This document shows positions 25,807-35,900 of a stretch of 64,000 nt of DNA, one piece after another. The notes under the pieces are model-generated. The model was given only the letters and a program-made list of their open reading frames with translations. It had not been told where the DNA came from and did not search any database. Every line of letters starts with the position of its first letter. The stretch's first letter is position 1. The position numbers and the translations under genes are program-made. The DNA is taken from contig JAFOBG010000054.1 in assembly GCA_017381935.1 (NCBI GenBank), positions 1 through 64,000 on the forward strand, written 5' to 3'. This DNA is from Alistipes sp. (GTDB taxonomy: Bacteria; Bacteroidota; Bacteroidia; Bacteroidales; Rikenellaceae).

Positions 25807-27195
25807 ATGGCAAAGGTTAAAAAGGCATATTTTTGTCGCGAGTGTGGATATGACACCTCCAAATGGTTAGGAAAGTGCCCATCATGCGGTGCTTGGAACT
25901 CTTTTACAGAGGAGATTATAGCCAAAGAGAGCTCTGTCCCAGCATTAGTGGCAAGTCATGCCATAGAGCCTGCTAAGCCACAGAAGGTACAAGATATTGA
26001 GTGCGGCAAGACTGTAAGACTTAATACAGGAAATGGCGAGGTTAACCGTGTTCTTGGCGGTGGAGTGGTTCCAGGCTCGCTCATCCTTATTGGAGGAGAG
26101 CCAGGTATTGGCAAATCAACTCTCTCTTTGCAATTAGCCCTGACAGACAACGGCATGACTACTCTCTACGTCTCAGGCGAGGAGAGCGCCGAGCAAATTA
26201 GACTCAGAGCTGACCGCATAGGGATACACAACCCCAACTGTACCGTCTATACTGAGACGCTTCTTGAAAATATAGTTGCCCAAATAGAGGCGATAAGGCC
26301 AAACATAGTGGTTATAGACTCTATTCAGACCATGGCATCGTCTCTACTCGACTCCTCACCTGGTAGTGTATCGCAAATTAGAGAGTGTGCTGCAACACTA
26401 CTCAAATATGCTAAGAGTACAGGCACTGCTATATTTATCATCGGCCACATAACAAAGGAGGGTACCATTGCAGGCCCTAAAGTGTTAGAGCACATTGTAG
26501 ATGTTGTACTACAATTTGAGGGCGATAATAACAATATATACCGTATCTTACGTGGCATCAAAAACCGTTTCGGAGCGACCTTCGAGATTGGCGTATTCGA
26601 AATGAGAGATAGTGGTTTAAAGTGCGTAGATAATCCTTCAGAGATTCTACTCACTCACTACGACCAACTACTAAGCGGCATTGCCGTAGGTGCATCGGTT
26701 GACGGAATACGTCCATATCTAATTGAAGTACAAGCCCTTGTCAGCCATGCTGCATACGGAACGCCTCAGCGTAACACTACCGGCTTTGATGCAAGACGTA
26801 TGAATATGTTGCTTGCTATAATCGAGAAGCGTGTAGGTCTAAAGATGTTCCAGAAAGATGTATTTCTCAACTTTGCAGGTGGTTTCCGCATAGCCGACAC
26901 AGGACTTGACTTGGCAATTGTTGCAGCTGTACTATCATCATACTTCGACTCTCCACTAAAAGAGGGATTGGCTTTAGCAGGAGAGATAGGTTTATCTGGT
27001 GAGGTAAGGCCTGCTCCTCGAACAGAGCAGAGAGTAGCCGAAGCGGCACGACTCGGATTTACAAAGATTATAATCTCAGGATATACTCCAAAGCCAAGTA
27101 AGACAATTGAAGGTATCGAGGTTATCAGAATACACAGCATTAGCGAACTTGCCCGACACATCTTCGCCTCAACACCAAACCAGGAGTTGGATTAA
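25807..27195 (+). CDS. radA: DNA repair protein RadA
   Basis: 462 residues. RadA (Sms) is a RecA-like hexameric helicase that drives branch migration in recombinational repair. The N-terminal C4 zinc finger is FCRECGYDTSKWLGKCPSCG (residues 9-28). Walker A GGEPGIGKST lies near residue 98, and Walker B IVVIDSIQT near residue 164. The RadA-specific KNRFG motif lies near residue 257. A Lon-protease-like C-terminal domain follows (FLNFAGGFRIADTGLDLAIVAA). Full length. It is the last gene of the 22.4-27.2 kb run and is followed by a 16-bp hairpin terminator. Confidence 0.97.
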   Translation: MAKVKKAYFCRECGYDTSKWLGKCPSCGAWNSFTEEIIAKESSVPALVASHAIEPAKPQKVQDIECGKTVRLNTGNGEVNRVLGGGVVPGSLILIGGEPGIGKSTLSLQLALTDNGMTTLYVSGEESAEQIRLRADRIGIHNPNCTVYTETLLENIVAQIEAIRPNIVVIDSIQTMASSLLDSSPGSVSQIRECAATLLKYAKSTGTAIFIIGHITKEGTIAGPKVLEHIVDVVLQFEGDNNNIYRILRGIKNRFGATFEIGVFEMRDSGLKCVDNPSEILLTHYDQLLSGIAVGASVDGIRPYLIEVQALVSHAAYGTPQRNTTGFDARRMNMLLAIIEKRVGLKMFQKDVFLNFAGGFRIADTGLDLAIVAAVLSSYFDSPLKEGLALAGEIGLSGEVRPAPRTEQRVAEAARLGFTKIIISGYTPKPSKTIEGIEVIRIHSISELARHIFASTPNQELD

Positions 27196-27226
27196 GTATA
27201 TTTTCGGTTCCAAGACTTGTATAAAC

Positions 27227-27262
27227 AAACAAAATATCCACCTTTGGTGGATATTTTGTTTT
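27227..27262 (+). terminator. Terminator of radA
   Basis: A 16-bp perfect stem (27227-27242 with 27246-27261) with a TTT loop and a T-rich tail, 31 bp after the stop. Confidence 0.88.
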
Positions 27263-27389
27263 GCATCGTTGCAAGGACTTTAAATACAAACAAGGGATTA
27301 CAATAGGCTATCTCTTTCTACTACTATTTTGCCCGAAGTTAATGTAACTAAAATCTGGAAACAACAATATTTATTAGATAAGAAATATG

Positions 27390-27429
27390 AAAAGGGGATG
27401 GCTAATTTTCTTTTAGTCATCCCCTTTTT
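27390..27429. terminator. Terminator of the DUF4831/AlkD-like unit (bidirectional form)
   Basis: A 15-bp stem with one wobble (27390-27404 with 27414-27428) and A/T-rich outer arms, 18 bp from the AlkD-like stop on the minus strand. The 27263-27389 stretch between it and the radA terminator holds no recognised feature. Confidence 0.85.
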
Positions 27430-27446
27430 ACTATCTTTAAGAATAA

Positions 27447-28082
27447 TTAATACTCTAATCGCCAAGATATCTCCTCTTTAATAAGGCGTGAGGTCGGATT
27501 GTCTGCAATGCTATCTAAAAGAGTAGTTATAGTATCTCTATCGGTTGCAATCTTTGAGGCGAGCAGTGCAACTATACCTTGAGCAGCAAGACGATTATCA
27601 ATAAAGCGTAAGACTACATTCTGAACAAACTTTACCGCACTATCTATCTGCACTCTACTACTACGAGAAGCTGCAAGTCCCGCCGCATATACAAGGAGCT
27701 CTGAGCCCTCATTACCCCAGCAATCAAGCAGTTGGTTTATCTGCTCAATGTGGCACAACAGAGCTTGTGCAGCCTGCTCAGATACCTCTGAGTTGACAAT
27801 ACCCTTAGCCCAGAAGTCAAAGTCAGAGGTATTTACCGTTGTAGCATCAGCAATCCAGAGTGCAATAATTCTAAGTTCACGGACCTGCTGAAGGTATAGG
27901 AAACGGGATAAAGAGTCATCTACACCCAACTCTGTCGCCATATCACGCAGGGTATGGATAGCAACCCCATAATTGACGCCGTAGTTAGCTCCGTAATATC
28001 GAAAAGTGTCTAACATCGCCCCATTCATCTGCTTACGAATCTTTCCGAGCAGGGCGACCATTTGTGAAGTATTGTTCTGCAT
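27447..28082 (-). CDS. AlkD-like HEAT-repeat protein (DNA alkylation repair family), tentative
   Basis: 211 residues, mostly alpha-helical with no signal peptide. The start, with KIRKQMNGAMLDTFRYYGANYGVNYGVAIHTLRDMA, and the following SRFLYLQQVRELRIIALWIAD resemble the first HEAT-like repeats of Bacteroidota proteins annotated as DNA alkylation repair enzymes (AlkD group). If correct, it would bind alkylated bases and act as a glycosylase. The catalytic Asp/Trp/Arg set of Bacillus AlkD cannot be confirmed by eye, so the activity is unproved. Its ATG lies 1 bp after the DUF4831 stop, so it is the second gene of that transcript. Confidence 0.5.
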   Translation of the reverse strand: MQNNTSQMVALLGKIRKQMNGAMLDTFRYYGANYGVNYGVAIHTLRDMATELGVDDSLSRFLYLQQVRELRIIALWIADATTVNTSDFDFWAKGIVNSEVSEQAAQALLCHIEQINQLLDCWGNEGSELLVYAAGLAASRSSRVQIDSAVKFVQNVVLRFIDNRLAAQGIVALLASKIATDRDTITTLLDSIADNPTSRLIKEEISWRLEY

Positions 28083-28083
28083 A

Positions 28084-28932
28084 CTATTTTACAGATAGAA
28101 CAACCTTTTTACCATATTGGAACATCTCCATCTGGAGAGTTGCCAACGAGTCGGTTCCGCAAAGGAGCTCTATATCGCAAGTAGCAGCGACAAGGAACTC
28201 TGTTCTAACCTTATCCTTCTCTGTAGCAAACGGCAAAGATGAGGTATCACCATCTGTAGGGGTAATGATAACCATAATAGGGTCGCCGGAGAAGTCTGAG
28301 AGTGGTAAAATACCAACACCCTCACGATAGCGGCAAACTATATAGTTCTTCTCAGACGCTGTAGGTGTGATTGTATAGCGATACTGCTCAACAGAGCGTA
28401 CATTGGTACCATAGAACATATCAAGGCACTGCTTCTCCGTCTTTTCGATATACTCCAAAGCGGCCTTAAGACCTGCACCAAAGACATTCTCGCCTGCATC
28501 GCCAGAGATAAGTTCTTTACGCTGACGGCGCAATGAGAATATCATATCTGCTGCGGCCTGCGCCTGTTGCTCTGCGCTCATGGCTCTATTATCAAATCTG
28601 AATGGAGGCAACTCAATGCCCTCTACTGTCTGAGGTTCAACCTTTACAAGTTCGCCTGAAGGAATCTGCTCTGAGAGCTCTGCAGCAACAATAGAGGTCT
28701 CTGTACGCTCTGCAAGTGATGCACGAACACCGAGCATCTTCTGTGCATAACGAGCAAACTGACCGGGTATAAAGCTGCGCTTCTCAACTGTAATAGATAC
28801 CGTTACGCTATTCTGAGGATTAGAGATAACGGGATTGCCATTCTCCATATAGAATCCTGTACGGACAAGACTCTGTGCCGAAAGAGTAGTGGCAAGAGTA
28901 AGGGTTACTATAAATGCTAAAATCTTTTTCAT
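28084..28932 (-). CDS. DUF4831 family exported protein
   Basis: 282 residues. MKKILAFIVTLTLATTLSA is a signal peptide, with cleavage before QSLVRTGFYMENG. The body carries the text expected of DUF4831: a KMLGVRASLAERT segment near residue 67, then an EQQAQAAADMIFSLRRQRKELISGDAGENVFG stretch near residues 124-153, and a beta-rich C-terminus. The family is confined to Bacteroidota, is periplasmic or surface-exposed, and has no known function. It has its own promoter (28937-28967), which overlaps the end of trmN. The AlkD-like gene follows after 1 bp. Confidence 0.82.
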   Translation of the reverse strand: MKKILAFIVTLTLATTLSAQSLVRTGFYMENGNPVISNPQNSVTVSITVEKRSFIPGQFARYAQKMLGVRASLAERTETSIVAAELSEQIPSGELVKVEPQTVEGIELPPFRFDNRAMSAEQQAQAAADMIFSLRRQRKELISGDAGENVFGAGLKAALEYIEKTEKQCLDMFYGTNVRSVEQYRYTITPTASEKNYIVCRYREGVGILPLSDFSGDPIMVIITPTDGDTSSLPFATEKDKVRTEFLVAATCDIELLCGTDSLATLQMEMFQYGKKVVLSVK

Positions 28933-28936
28933 ATTG

Positions 28937-28967
28937 CGAAGTTACTCTATTTTAGTTAATTGTCAAA
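28937..28967 (-). promoter_or_regulatory. Promoter of the DUF4831 gene
   Basis: Minus strand: -7 TAACTTCG (one mismatch, 28944-28937) and -33 TTTG (28967-28964), 19 bp apart; the -33 box lies within the last codons of trmN. Confidence 0.6.
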
Positions 28968-29658
28968 ATTTCAGGTAAAATTCCTTTGTAAGTTCTCTAT
29001 ATTCTTCACTATAAACTCCTCTACCTCCCGCCTCAATAGCAATACTCTCTCTAATAGGCTCTATACTCTCCTTTGCAGAGAAGAGAGCCATGACTCGTTT
29101 TACAGTTCCTCCCACAACAGGAGAGACATCACAACGGCGCACAAGGCTAAGTGTTGTAAGAGCGATAAAACTCTCCATCTGCTCTGTAGGCAGGATAAGG
29201 GCAAAGCGTCCATTATCTGCCAAAAGTCGCACAACGGCACTATTAAGTTCCTCAAAACTCAACTCCGTAGTATGGCGAGCCATTGTACGACGACTATCCG
29301 GACAGAGCAATGAATCGACAAAATATGGCGGATTGGAGACTATAAGGTCAAAGGGTGTTAAAACACACTCTTGAGCTGAAGTAAATACAGCCTCTAACCT
29401 ATCAGCCCACGGTGAGGCGGCGAAGTTTGATGCAGCACACTCTACAGCTCCTCCATCTATATCAATGCCCACAATATGTGCAGACTCTGTACGTTGTGCA
29501 AGCATAAGTGCTATAACGCCCGTACCTGTACCTATATCCAAAATCCGCTTTGCCCCCTCTACATCGACCCAAGCTCCAAGCAACACGCCATCTGTGCCGA
29601 CCTTCATAGCCACACTATCCTGCTCTACGGCAAACTGCTTGAAACGAAAAGTTCCCAT
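28963..29658 (-). CDS. trmN: tRNA1(Val) (adenine(37)-N6)-methyltransferase
   Basis: 231 residues. An SAM-dependent Rossmann methyltransferase of the YfiC/TrmN6 family, which methylates A37 of tRNA-Val1. The N-terminus FRFKQFAVEQDSVAMKVGTDGVLLGAW is diagnostic of the family. SAM-binding motif I is LDIGTGTGVIALMLAQR (about residues 40-56). The catalytic NPPY motif is in LIVSNPPYF near residue 112. Length is normal. It starts at the base following the TIGR02757 gene (end of that gene 29659, this start 29658), so the two are coupled. It is the last gene of the cdaR-coaE-folP-lolD-TIGR02757-trmN run. Confidence 0.9.
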   Translation of the reverse strand: MGTFRFKQFAVEQDSVAMKVGTDGVLLGAWVDVEGAKRILDIGTGTGVIALMLAQRTESAHIVGIDIDGGAVECAASNFAASPWADRLEAVFTSAQECVLTPFDLIVSNPPYFVDSLLCPDSRRTMARHTTELSFEELNSAVVRLLADNGRFALILPTEQMESFIALTTLSLVRRCDVSPVVGGTVKRVMALFSAKESIEPIRESIAIEAGGRGVYSEEYRELTKEFYLKF

Positions 29659-30444
29659 CTACTTAGAATTTATACCGGCGCCAAAGAGGGCAAAATCATA
29701 CTTTACAGGATCCTCGGCACAAAAACGCTTAAGAGTTTCTGTAATCTCTACCGTAGCCTTCCAATCGTTCTGGCGACGTGTTAGAAGGCCCAACTCTCGA
29801 CCCATATTTCCGCTATGGAGATCAAGTGGAAGGTAGAGTGCCGACATAGGGATTGTACTCCATGTTCCAAAATCGACTCCTCTATTATCTCGACGCACAA
29901 ACCAACGCAGATACATATTAAGGCGCTTACATGCTGCCCCTTTATCAATAGAGGAGAAGTGTTTCTCACAATGCGTATTGTGGCAGACAGAGAAGAACTC
30001 TCGACGGGCAACTGAAAGCACTGCTGCCATATCTCCAAGTTGACAATATAGAGTCTCAAACATATTACCTACCGTTCCAAAGCGGTGGCATACCCCCTGC
30101 AGAGCCCTGACAAAATCGACAAAGTCCTCCCCATTAAAGGTTCTATGGACATAACTTCTCAGAGTATCCAAATCTTTCTCGGTTGCTCCCATAACAAAAT
30201 CATACGGAGCAAAGTCCATATACTCCATCATACGGCGAGCCGAGCGAACTATAGCCTTACGATTGCCCCAAGCTATGGTTGCGGCCAAAAAGCCTGCAAT
30301 TTCACGGTCTTTATTATCTGTAAAACTATGAGGGATACTTATCGGATCTGCCTCAATAAAATCCTCTCTATTATATTTATCATGCAACTCCTCCAGCAGT
30401 TGATACATCTGCTGATAGGTATAATCAGAGTATTGTGCCATCAC
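29659..30444 (-). CDS. TIGR02757 family protein
   Basis: 261 residues. Conserved text includes FIEADPISIPHSF near residue 33, DREIAGFLAATIAWGNRKAIVRSA near residues 49-72, and RLNMYLRWFVRRDNRGVDFGTW near residue 168. That last text resembles the helix-hairpin-helix glycosylase-like fold suggested for this family. Function is unknown; it is almost confined to Bacteroidota. A tandem MM start exists (30444 or 30441). It overlaps the ABC ATPase gene upstream by 20 bp and abuts trmN downstream, so it is well inside one operon. Confidence 0.85.
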   Translation of the reverse strand: MMAQYSDYTYQQMYQLLEELHDKYNREDFIEADPISIPHSFTDNKDREIAGFLAATIAWGNRKAIVRSARRMMEYMDFAPYDFVMGATEKDLDTLRSYVHRTFNGEDFVDFVRALQGVCHRFGTVGNMFETLYCQLGDMAAVLSVARREFFSVCHNTHCEKHFSSIDKGAACKRLNMYLRWFVRRDNRGVDFGTWSTIPMSALYLPLDLHSGNMGRELGLLTRRQNDWKATVEITETLKRFCAEDPVKYDFALFGAGINSK

Positions 30445-31075
30445 TCATAACAATTTTACGGTCAACAGAATCTGCTAAATTTTGGTCATGAGTAACCATG
30501 ACAACAGTTTGGTCAAAACGGTCGCGAACATCCATCAACAAGCGATGTATCTCATCCCTATTGGCTGTATCGAGATTTCCCGTCGGCTCATCGGCAAGGA
30601 CTACCGATGGACGATTTATAAGTGCTCGTGCTATAGCTACCCTCTGCTGCTCTCCACCTGATAGTTCAACAGGCTTATGGCTTGCCCTATCGGTAAGAGA
30701 AACCAACTCAAGAAGCTCCTCTGCTCGCTTGACAGCCTCTCTACGACTTGCTCCGCCAATAAGTGCCGGCATCATGATATTCTCTATAGCCGTAAACTCA
30801 GGTAGCAGATGGTGGAACTGAAAGACAAAGCCGATATGTCTATTTCTAAACAATGACAGTTCCTTCTCATTAAGCTTATCAAGACAAGTTCCTGCAATCT
30901 CCACACTACCGCTATCGGCCGCCATAAGGGTACCTAAAATATGAAGAAGAGTACTCTTTCCTGCACCACTTGCACCAACAATGGCAACTATCTCCTTGCG
31001 AGCAATCTCCAACGAGACTCCTCGAAGAGCCTCAACTGTAGAGAAACGTTTATAGATGTTTGAAGCCTTTATCAT
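30425..31075 (-). CDS. lolD: ABC transporter ATP-binding protein, LolD/FtsE type
   Basis: 216 residues. A single nucleotide-binding domain: Walker [10 protein letters not shown] near residue 35, Q-loop [12 protein letters not shown] near residue 84, signature [15 protein letters not shown] near residue 139, Walker [13 protein letters not shown] near residue 160, and the H-loop VTHD near residue 196. The sequence is of the MacB/LolD class, which powers extraction of lipoproteins from the inner membrane or related mechanotransmission. No permease gene is adjacent, so the partner is elsewhere; FtsE is a less likely alternative. It overlaps folP upstream by 26 bp and the TIGR02757 gene downstream by 20 bp. 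Confidence 0.85.
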   Translation of the reverse strand: MIKASNIYKRFSTVEALRGVSLEIARKEIVAIVGASGAGKSTLLHILGTLMAADSGSVEIAGTCLDKLNEKELSLFRNRHIGFVFQFHHLLPEFTAIENIMMPALIGGASRREAVKRAEELLELVSLTDRASHKPVELSGGEQQRVAIARALINRPSVVLADEPTGNLDTANRDEIHRLLMDVRDRFDQTVVMVTHDQNLADSVDRKIVMSDGTIL

Positions 31076-31871
31076 AAATTGTAGCTATTTGTACCGCCTC
31101 CTTTACATCGTGCACTCTCAGGATGGTTGCGCCCTGACGAAGAGCCTCCCAATTAAGGGCAATCGTTCCTGCAAGCGACTGCTCAGGAGTAGAATTTAAA
31201 ACTTTATAAATCATAGACTTACGAGACAGCCCCGCAAGTACCGCATAACCTGTTTGGCTCAATTTTGACAATTCTGCAAGTAGTCTATAGTTCTGCTCAA
31301 CGCTCTTTGCAAAGCCAAAGCCTGGGTCAAGAATAATATTGTCTCTTCTTACCCCTCGGCTCTCGATATACGATGCACGATTTGTCAAATAGTTTACCGT
31401 CTGCTCAACTACATCGTCATACTCTGTCATTCTCTGCATGGTCTGAGGCGTGCCCCTCATGTGCATTATAATATATGGTAGGCCTAACCGAGCAACGCAC
31501 TCTATCATCTGGTCATCAGCCTCACCTGCCGTAATATCGTTTACAATCACCTCCCCATATTTCTCTACCGCACGGAAGACTATCTGAGAACGGAATGTAT
31601 CTATCGAAATAGGTGTATCAGGTGCCACTCTACGGGCTATACCTACGCCCATATCTACACGTGCCCACTCCTCATCAAGCGGTATATCAACAGCTCCCGG
31701 GCGGGAAGAGTATCCCCCAATATCAAGTATTGTTGCACCCTCATTTACAGCCTCTACAATACGTTGTTCTATAAGAGTACTATCTATTGTTCTACAGCCA
31801 GCATAGAAAGAGTCATTGGTGATATTTACCACCGCCATAATTTGGATAGTATGCAAATCGGGAAGTTTCAT
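31050..31871 (-). CDS. folP: Dihydropteroate synthase
   Basis: 273 residues. DHPS condenses p-aminobenzoate with hydroxymethyl-dihydropterin pyrophosphate in folate synthesis and is the target of sulfonamides. Signature 1 is MAVVNITNDSFYAG near residue 12, in the Bacteroidota form where TND replaces TPD. Signature 2 is ATILDIGGYSSRPGA near residue 45. Further blocks are ISIDTFRSQIV, VNDITAGEAD and the C-terminal GFGFAKSVEQNY and LAGLSRKSM. It lies 2 bp after coaE and overlaps lolD by 26 bp. The family assignment is secure. Confidence 0.96.
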   Translation of the reverse strand: MKLPDLHTIQIMAVVNITNDSFYAGCRTIDSTLIEQRIVEAVNEGATILDIGGYSSRPGAVDIPLDEEWARVDMGVGIARRVAPDTPISIDTFRSQIVFRAVEKYGEVIVNDITAGEADDQMIECVARLGLPYIIMHMRGTPQTMQRMTEYDDVVEQTVNYLTNRASYIESRGVRRDNIILDPGFGFAKSVEQNYRLLAELSKLSQTGYAVLAGLSRKSMIYKVLNSTPEQSLAGTIALNWEALRQGATILRVHDVKEAVQIATIYDKGFKHL

Positions 31872-31873
31872 AG

Positions 31874-32452
31874 CTATAAGCGCAAATCTCTATCTATACT
31901 TGCCACCTGACTATAAAGGCTCTGAAGGTCTATATTATTAATCACATAGTCTGCACGCTCTACTAACTGCTCAGCGCTCATCTGCACTGCCATACGTGCC
32001 TCCACTTGTTTTTCAGAGCTGCCATCTCGAGCCATAGCCCTCTCGATACACAGATGTTTTGGAGCTACAACGGCAATAACTCTATCCACAACCTTATCAA
32101 GGCCCGACTCAAAGAGGATTGCCGACTCTACGATAACATAATCTGAATATTGGCGCTCTGCCCACTGAACAAAGTCTCGGCAGACGGCAGGATGAACGAT
32201 AGAGTTAAGGGTAAGGCGACTTTCGGTATTACTAAAGACCTTAGAGGCGAGGTACTGCCTATTAATCTGTCCATTGCTATAACACTCTTCACCAAAAGCG
32301 CCTTTAATGGCGGCAATAAGCTCAGGGCTGTGAGTCATCAGCAGTTTTGCTCTGTCATCAGAGATATAGACAGCTACGCCGAGCTGTTCAAAAGCCTGGC
32401 AGACAGTACTCTTTCCGCTGCCTATTGTTCCACACAGAGCAACCTTTATCAT
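31874..32452 (-). CDS. coaE: Dephospho-CoA kinase
   Basis: 192 residues. CoaE phosphorylates the 3'-OH of dephospho-CoA, the last step of coenzyme A synthesis. The P-loop GTIGSGKSTV lies at residues 8-17, followed by the CoA-domain text FEQLGVAVYISDDRAKLL, LNSIVHPAV near residue 81, and the lid region ERAMARDGSSEKQVEARMAVQ near residues 131-151. Length is normal. Its ATG overlaps the cdaR-like stop by one base (TAATG). Confidence 0.96.
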   Translation of the reverse strand: MIKVALCGTIGSGKSTVCQAFEQLGVAVYISDDRAKLLMTHSPELIAAIKGAFGEECYSNGQINRQYLASKVFSNTESRLTLNSIVHPAVCRDFVQWAERQYSDYVIVESAILFESGLDKVVDRVIAVVAPKHLCIERAMARDGSSEKQVEARMAVQMSAEQLVERADYVINNIDLQSLYSQVASIDRDLRL

Positions 32453-32889
32453 TACTGCATACTCTTTGTCATCTCGATATCGGGTATAGAGCCCACTGAA
32501 CGTATCTTAATATCACTCAAGCGGACAGAAATAGCATTCTGCAACGACTCTGGCTTAAGATGAATACGCATCTTATCACTCGGAGCTGAGCCGAGCTCGG
32601 TAACCTCACGCATAACGGTATATTCCAACTCATCAAGCGGAATATTGAGTCGAGAGGTAGAGATAACATAGCCAAACAGATTAGCACCCTTGCCCTCCAC
32701 AACACATGGAACTGCAAAACGATTACCACCGATACGAATCTTCACATCGAGTTCTGTTGTATAGCTATAGTTGAGTTTTGCGATATACCAAAGGGTGAAA
32801 GATGCGATAAATAGCATGATAAACACAGGTGAAACATAGCTCTTCACCTTCTCATACAGACGCAATATTGAGTTCCAAAGTCTTTTCAT
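32452..32889 (-). CDS. CdaR/YbbR-like membrane protein
   Basis: 145 residues. A basic N-terminus precedes one membrane segment (about residues 20-38). A soluble beta-rich domain then begins with YSYTTELDVKIRIGG, like a single YbbR domain. In Bacteroidota, short YbbR/CdaR-family proteins sit directly before coaE, as here. In Firmicutes CdaR regulates the diadenylate cyclase CdaA; no cyclase is in the window, so that role is not inferred here. It is the first gene of the cdaR-trmN operon. Its start codon is only 5 nt past a consensus -7 box, so the operon message is probably leaderless. Confidence 0.8.
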   Translation of the reverse strand: MKRLWNSILRLYEKVKSYVSPVFIMLFIASFTLWYIAKLNYSYTTELDVKIRIGGNRFAVPCVVEGKGANLFGYVISTSRLNIPLDELEYTVMREVTELGSAPSDKMRIHLKPESLQNAISVRLSDIKIRSVGSIPDIEMTKSMQ

Positions 32890-32894
32890 AATTG

Positions 32895-32902
32895 CAAAGA
32901 TA
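32895..32902 (-). promoter_or_regulatory. -7 box of the cdaR-coaE-folP operon
   Basis: TATCTTTG on the minus strand, 5 nt before the ATG at 32889. No good TTTG at the -33 position (TGTG at 22 bp). Confidence 0.6.
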
Positions 32903-32934
32903 GTGATTTTTCTATAGACTACCTCACATTTAAC

Positions 32935-32972
32935 AAAAAAGTATCCAACTTACCTTAAGGCAAGTTGGATAC
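32935..32972 (-). terminator. Terminator of the GLUG/SGNH lipoprotein gene
   Basis: A 14-bp stem with one mismatch (32941-32954 with 32959-32972), then a T6 tract on the minus strand, 17 bp after the stop. Confidence 0.9.
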
Positions 32973-32989
32973 ACATTATCAAAGTAATA

Positions 32990-35900
32990 CTACTCCTCTA
33001 ACCAAGCACCAAGCTCCTCATAAATCTTATTAGCCATAAAGACCATAGCCTTTGCAGATGGGTGGCAACCCTTGCCGGTCTCCGGATTATAGTCATGCTT
33101 TGGCATATAAACCTGGTCATTAAAGCCATTTACAGCTAGCAGATCGACAACCTTTGCATTGTCGCCATAGTGAGCCGCAATCTTATGAATTGACTGCTGT
33201 ACGCCTACGCCTGTGTAGTCACCAACGATACATACAATCTTTGTATCTGCTCTGCGCTCAAGAATAAGCTCGATGAGCTTGATATATGCCTCGCAGAATG
33301 TTGTATCGTTCAGAGCCTCAATCTCAGCGCGAGTTGTAGTTGCATCGGCTGCATCAAAATATGGCTTAAGGTCTGCATCACTTGGGCCCTCTGTTGCCTT
33401 GAGTTCAACAGTGCCATAGAGTGGTGCGTGGTTCTTATTCCAGTCGTTTGTTCCGCCGTGGATAATAACGATATCAGCCTCACCAACACCCTGCTGGTCA
33501 ATAAAGCGCTTAGCATAGTAAGTCTCTGCCTGTGATGAAGAGTTTGCCACACAAGTACCTGAGTATGAGATATTACGCTCGATAGTAGCATCAAGCATCA
33601 GGTCATTTGCCAAAATCCACCAGTAGGTCTGTGACATAGAGGTCAAATCGCCATCTGAAGTTGGATAGTGGCAGCCATAGCCATTAGGTACAATACCTCT
33701 GAAAGTAGAGATACTATCGCCAATAACGCTAATGCGCTTCTGTGTTGATGGAGTTGCGAGGTTTGTTGCCATACCCTCAATTACAGGGTAACCATCAGCA
33801 TCCTTCACCCAGCTCTTGAGTGGGTATGTACAACTACCGCTATATGCTGCAACAGCGGCATTCATATTAGCCAACAGCTCGTCTGTTGTAGTGATAGCAG
33901 CGATATGCTCGCCCTGTACCGGCTTATTATTTACTGCATTTGGATTAAAGCTACGTGCCGACTCATCATAGTAAGCGTAATCTACACTTGCGTGATAGAT
34001 TCTTGAGCCGATACCTGCTGCGAGTGTAGATGGCGTAGAGTATGTGTCGTAGCTGATGCCGTCAGTATGGAAGCCGCTCCACTTGATAGTCGAATATACG
34101 CCGTGGATTGTCGCTGCCACCGGACTACCGTTCTGGAAACCGACAATACCAGCCATAGCGTTATTCTTAGAGGCATAACCTGCAGCAGTACTTAGAGTGT
34201 GAATCTCATCTACACGTGATGCACAGTTAAGAATATTAAGAGTACCTGCTGTCACCTGCGCCCAACCTGCAATACCTGCTACAAGGGTATAACCATTGTT
34301 TCCGTTATTACCACGAGCCTCAAGGCGATGACCTGCATAAACAGAGTTGATAATATTAAACATGCAAGCTGCATCGTTTACCTTCAGATAGCCCACAATA
34401 CCTCCAACAGAGTACTCGCCTACCAGATTTCCGTATGCAATACAGTTGTTAATAGTAGTCTCAACCTTTACAGTAGCAGAGCCAACAATACCACCTACAG
34501 AGTACTGTGAGCAGGTAACATTTCCGTAAGACTTACAATCAATAATATTAGCAGTACCATAGCTTGAGATTGTACCGACGATACCACCAGCACAAGTTAC
34601 ATAGCTATGAACATCGCCATAAGATACGCAGTTGATTACATTACAAGCACGGTCAGCAGTACTATTACCCTGATAGCCGACAATACCACCAACATTATCC
34701 TCACCAGGGATAAATGCGTAGTTGATACAGTCTATAACGTGCGCTGTGCCGTTAGTTCCCTCTGCATTAAGGGTCTCAAATGGCTGCAGAGCTCCTACAA
34801 TACCTCCTGTATGGTCTCCACGAGAAGAGATACAAGCCGACTGTGAGATAAGACAGTTCTTTGCATATCCTGATGTCAGGTGAGATGTAATACCACCGGT
34901 ATAGTTATCTGTATAGTTAGATACGCAACCATCTATAACGCAGTTGTCAAATGTTGTAACAAATCTTGCTCGTGCAGCAATACCACCGCAGAAGTGGCTA
35001 CCAGAATCAACAGTAGCACCCTTTGCAAGGGTACACTTGTTAAACTTTGTACCTGCTGCATATGCCACAATACCACCACAAAGCTGAGAAGTTGATTTTG
35101 CAGCGCCGCTAAATGTTACGCTATCCATTGTACAGCCGTTCACATATCCTGCCACACCACCGACATAACTACCTACATAGTTCTTACTATCTGCAGGCTC
35201 AATAAACATAACTGCTGCTGTACCATTAACAGATGCATCAACATTGATAGCCTCAAATGTGGTATTAAATGCCACACCTACGAGCGCACCAACGTGGATG
35301 TGCGAAGAGGTAATCTGGCTATCCTTAATAGTGATATTCTTCAGAGTTGCACCATCTGTATAACCAAACAGACCACACGCTGCAGCTGCAGTGTTGTCAA
35401 TAGCAAGGCCTGAGATAGTGTAGTTACCACCGTCATAAACACCCTTAAATGGCTGAGTTGTGATGTTCGGCACTGGTGTTGTTGCAGTGTAATCGGTATT
35501 GTCTACATAGCTACCAATCGGAGCAATAGCAACACCTGTCATATCGATATTTGCTACCTGACGGTAGTGCTTGTCTGCATAAGCTGCATCGCTAGCACGA
35601 GTAGAGAGCAACTGCAAGTCAGTCGCTGTGCTAATCAGATATGGATTTGCAGCCGAGCCATCACCACCACCCCACTGGCCAGCAATCTCACGGCGAGAAG
35701 CAGCATTGTTCAAATTAATATAGAGGTCGTAATAGGTATTACGAACAGTCTCCTTATTATAAGTATAGGTATAGATAGCCTTGTCGGTTGTAACCTCAAC
35801 TGTTCCCTGATAGTTACCTGGAGCAAGCACCATATAGATAGCCTTTGCCTCTGCTTTAACTGTGCCAACAGCATAAGGTGTATCCAGAGTAGTAGTTACA

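Noticed and set aside
30425..31075. The ABC ATPase as FtsE beside a cell-division cluster
   Set aside because: No FtsX-like permease or division gene is adjacent; it sits among folate/CoA/tRNA genes, so a LolD-type label is kept at family level.
33900..35700. Regularly spaced short DNA repeats, at first sight like a CRISPR array
   Set aside because: The spacing reflects GGIVG/GGIVA protein repeats of the GLUG lipoprotein; repeat units differ in length and sequence, and there are no unique spacers or cas genes.
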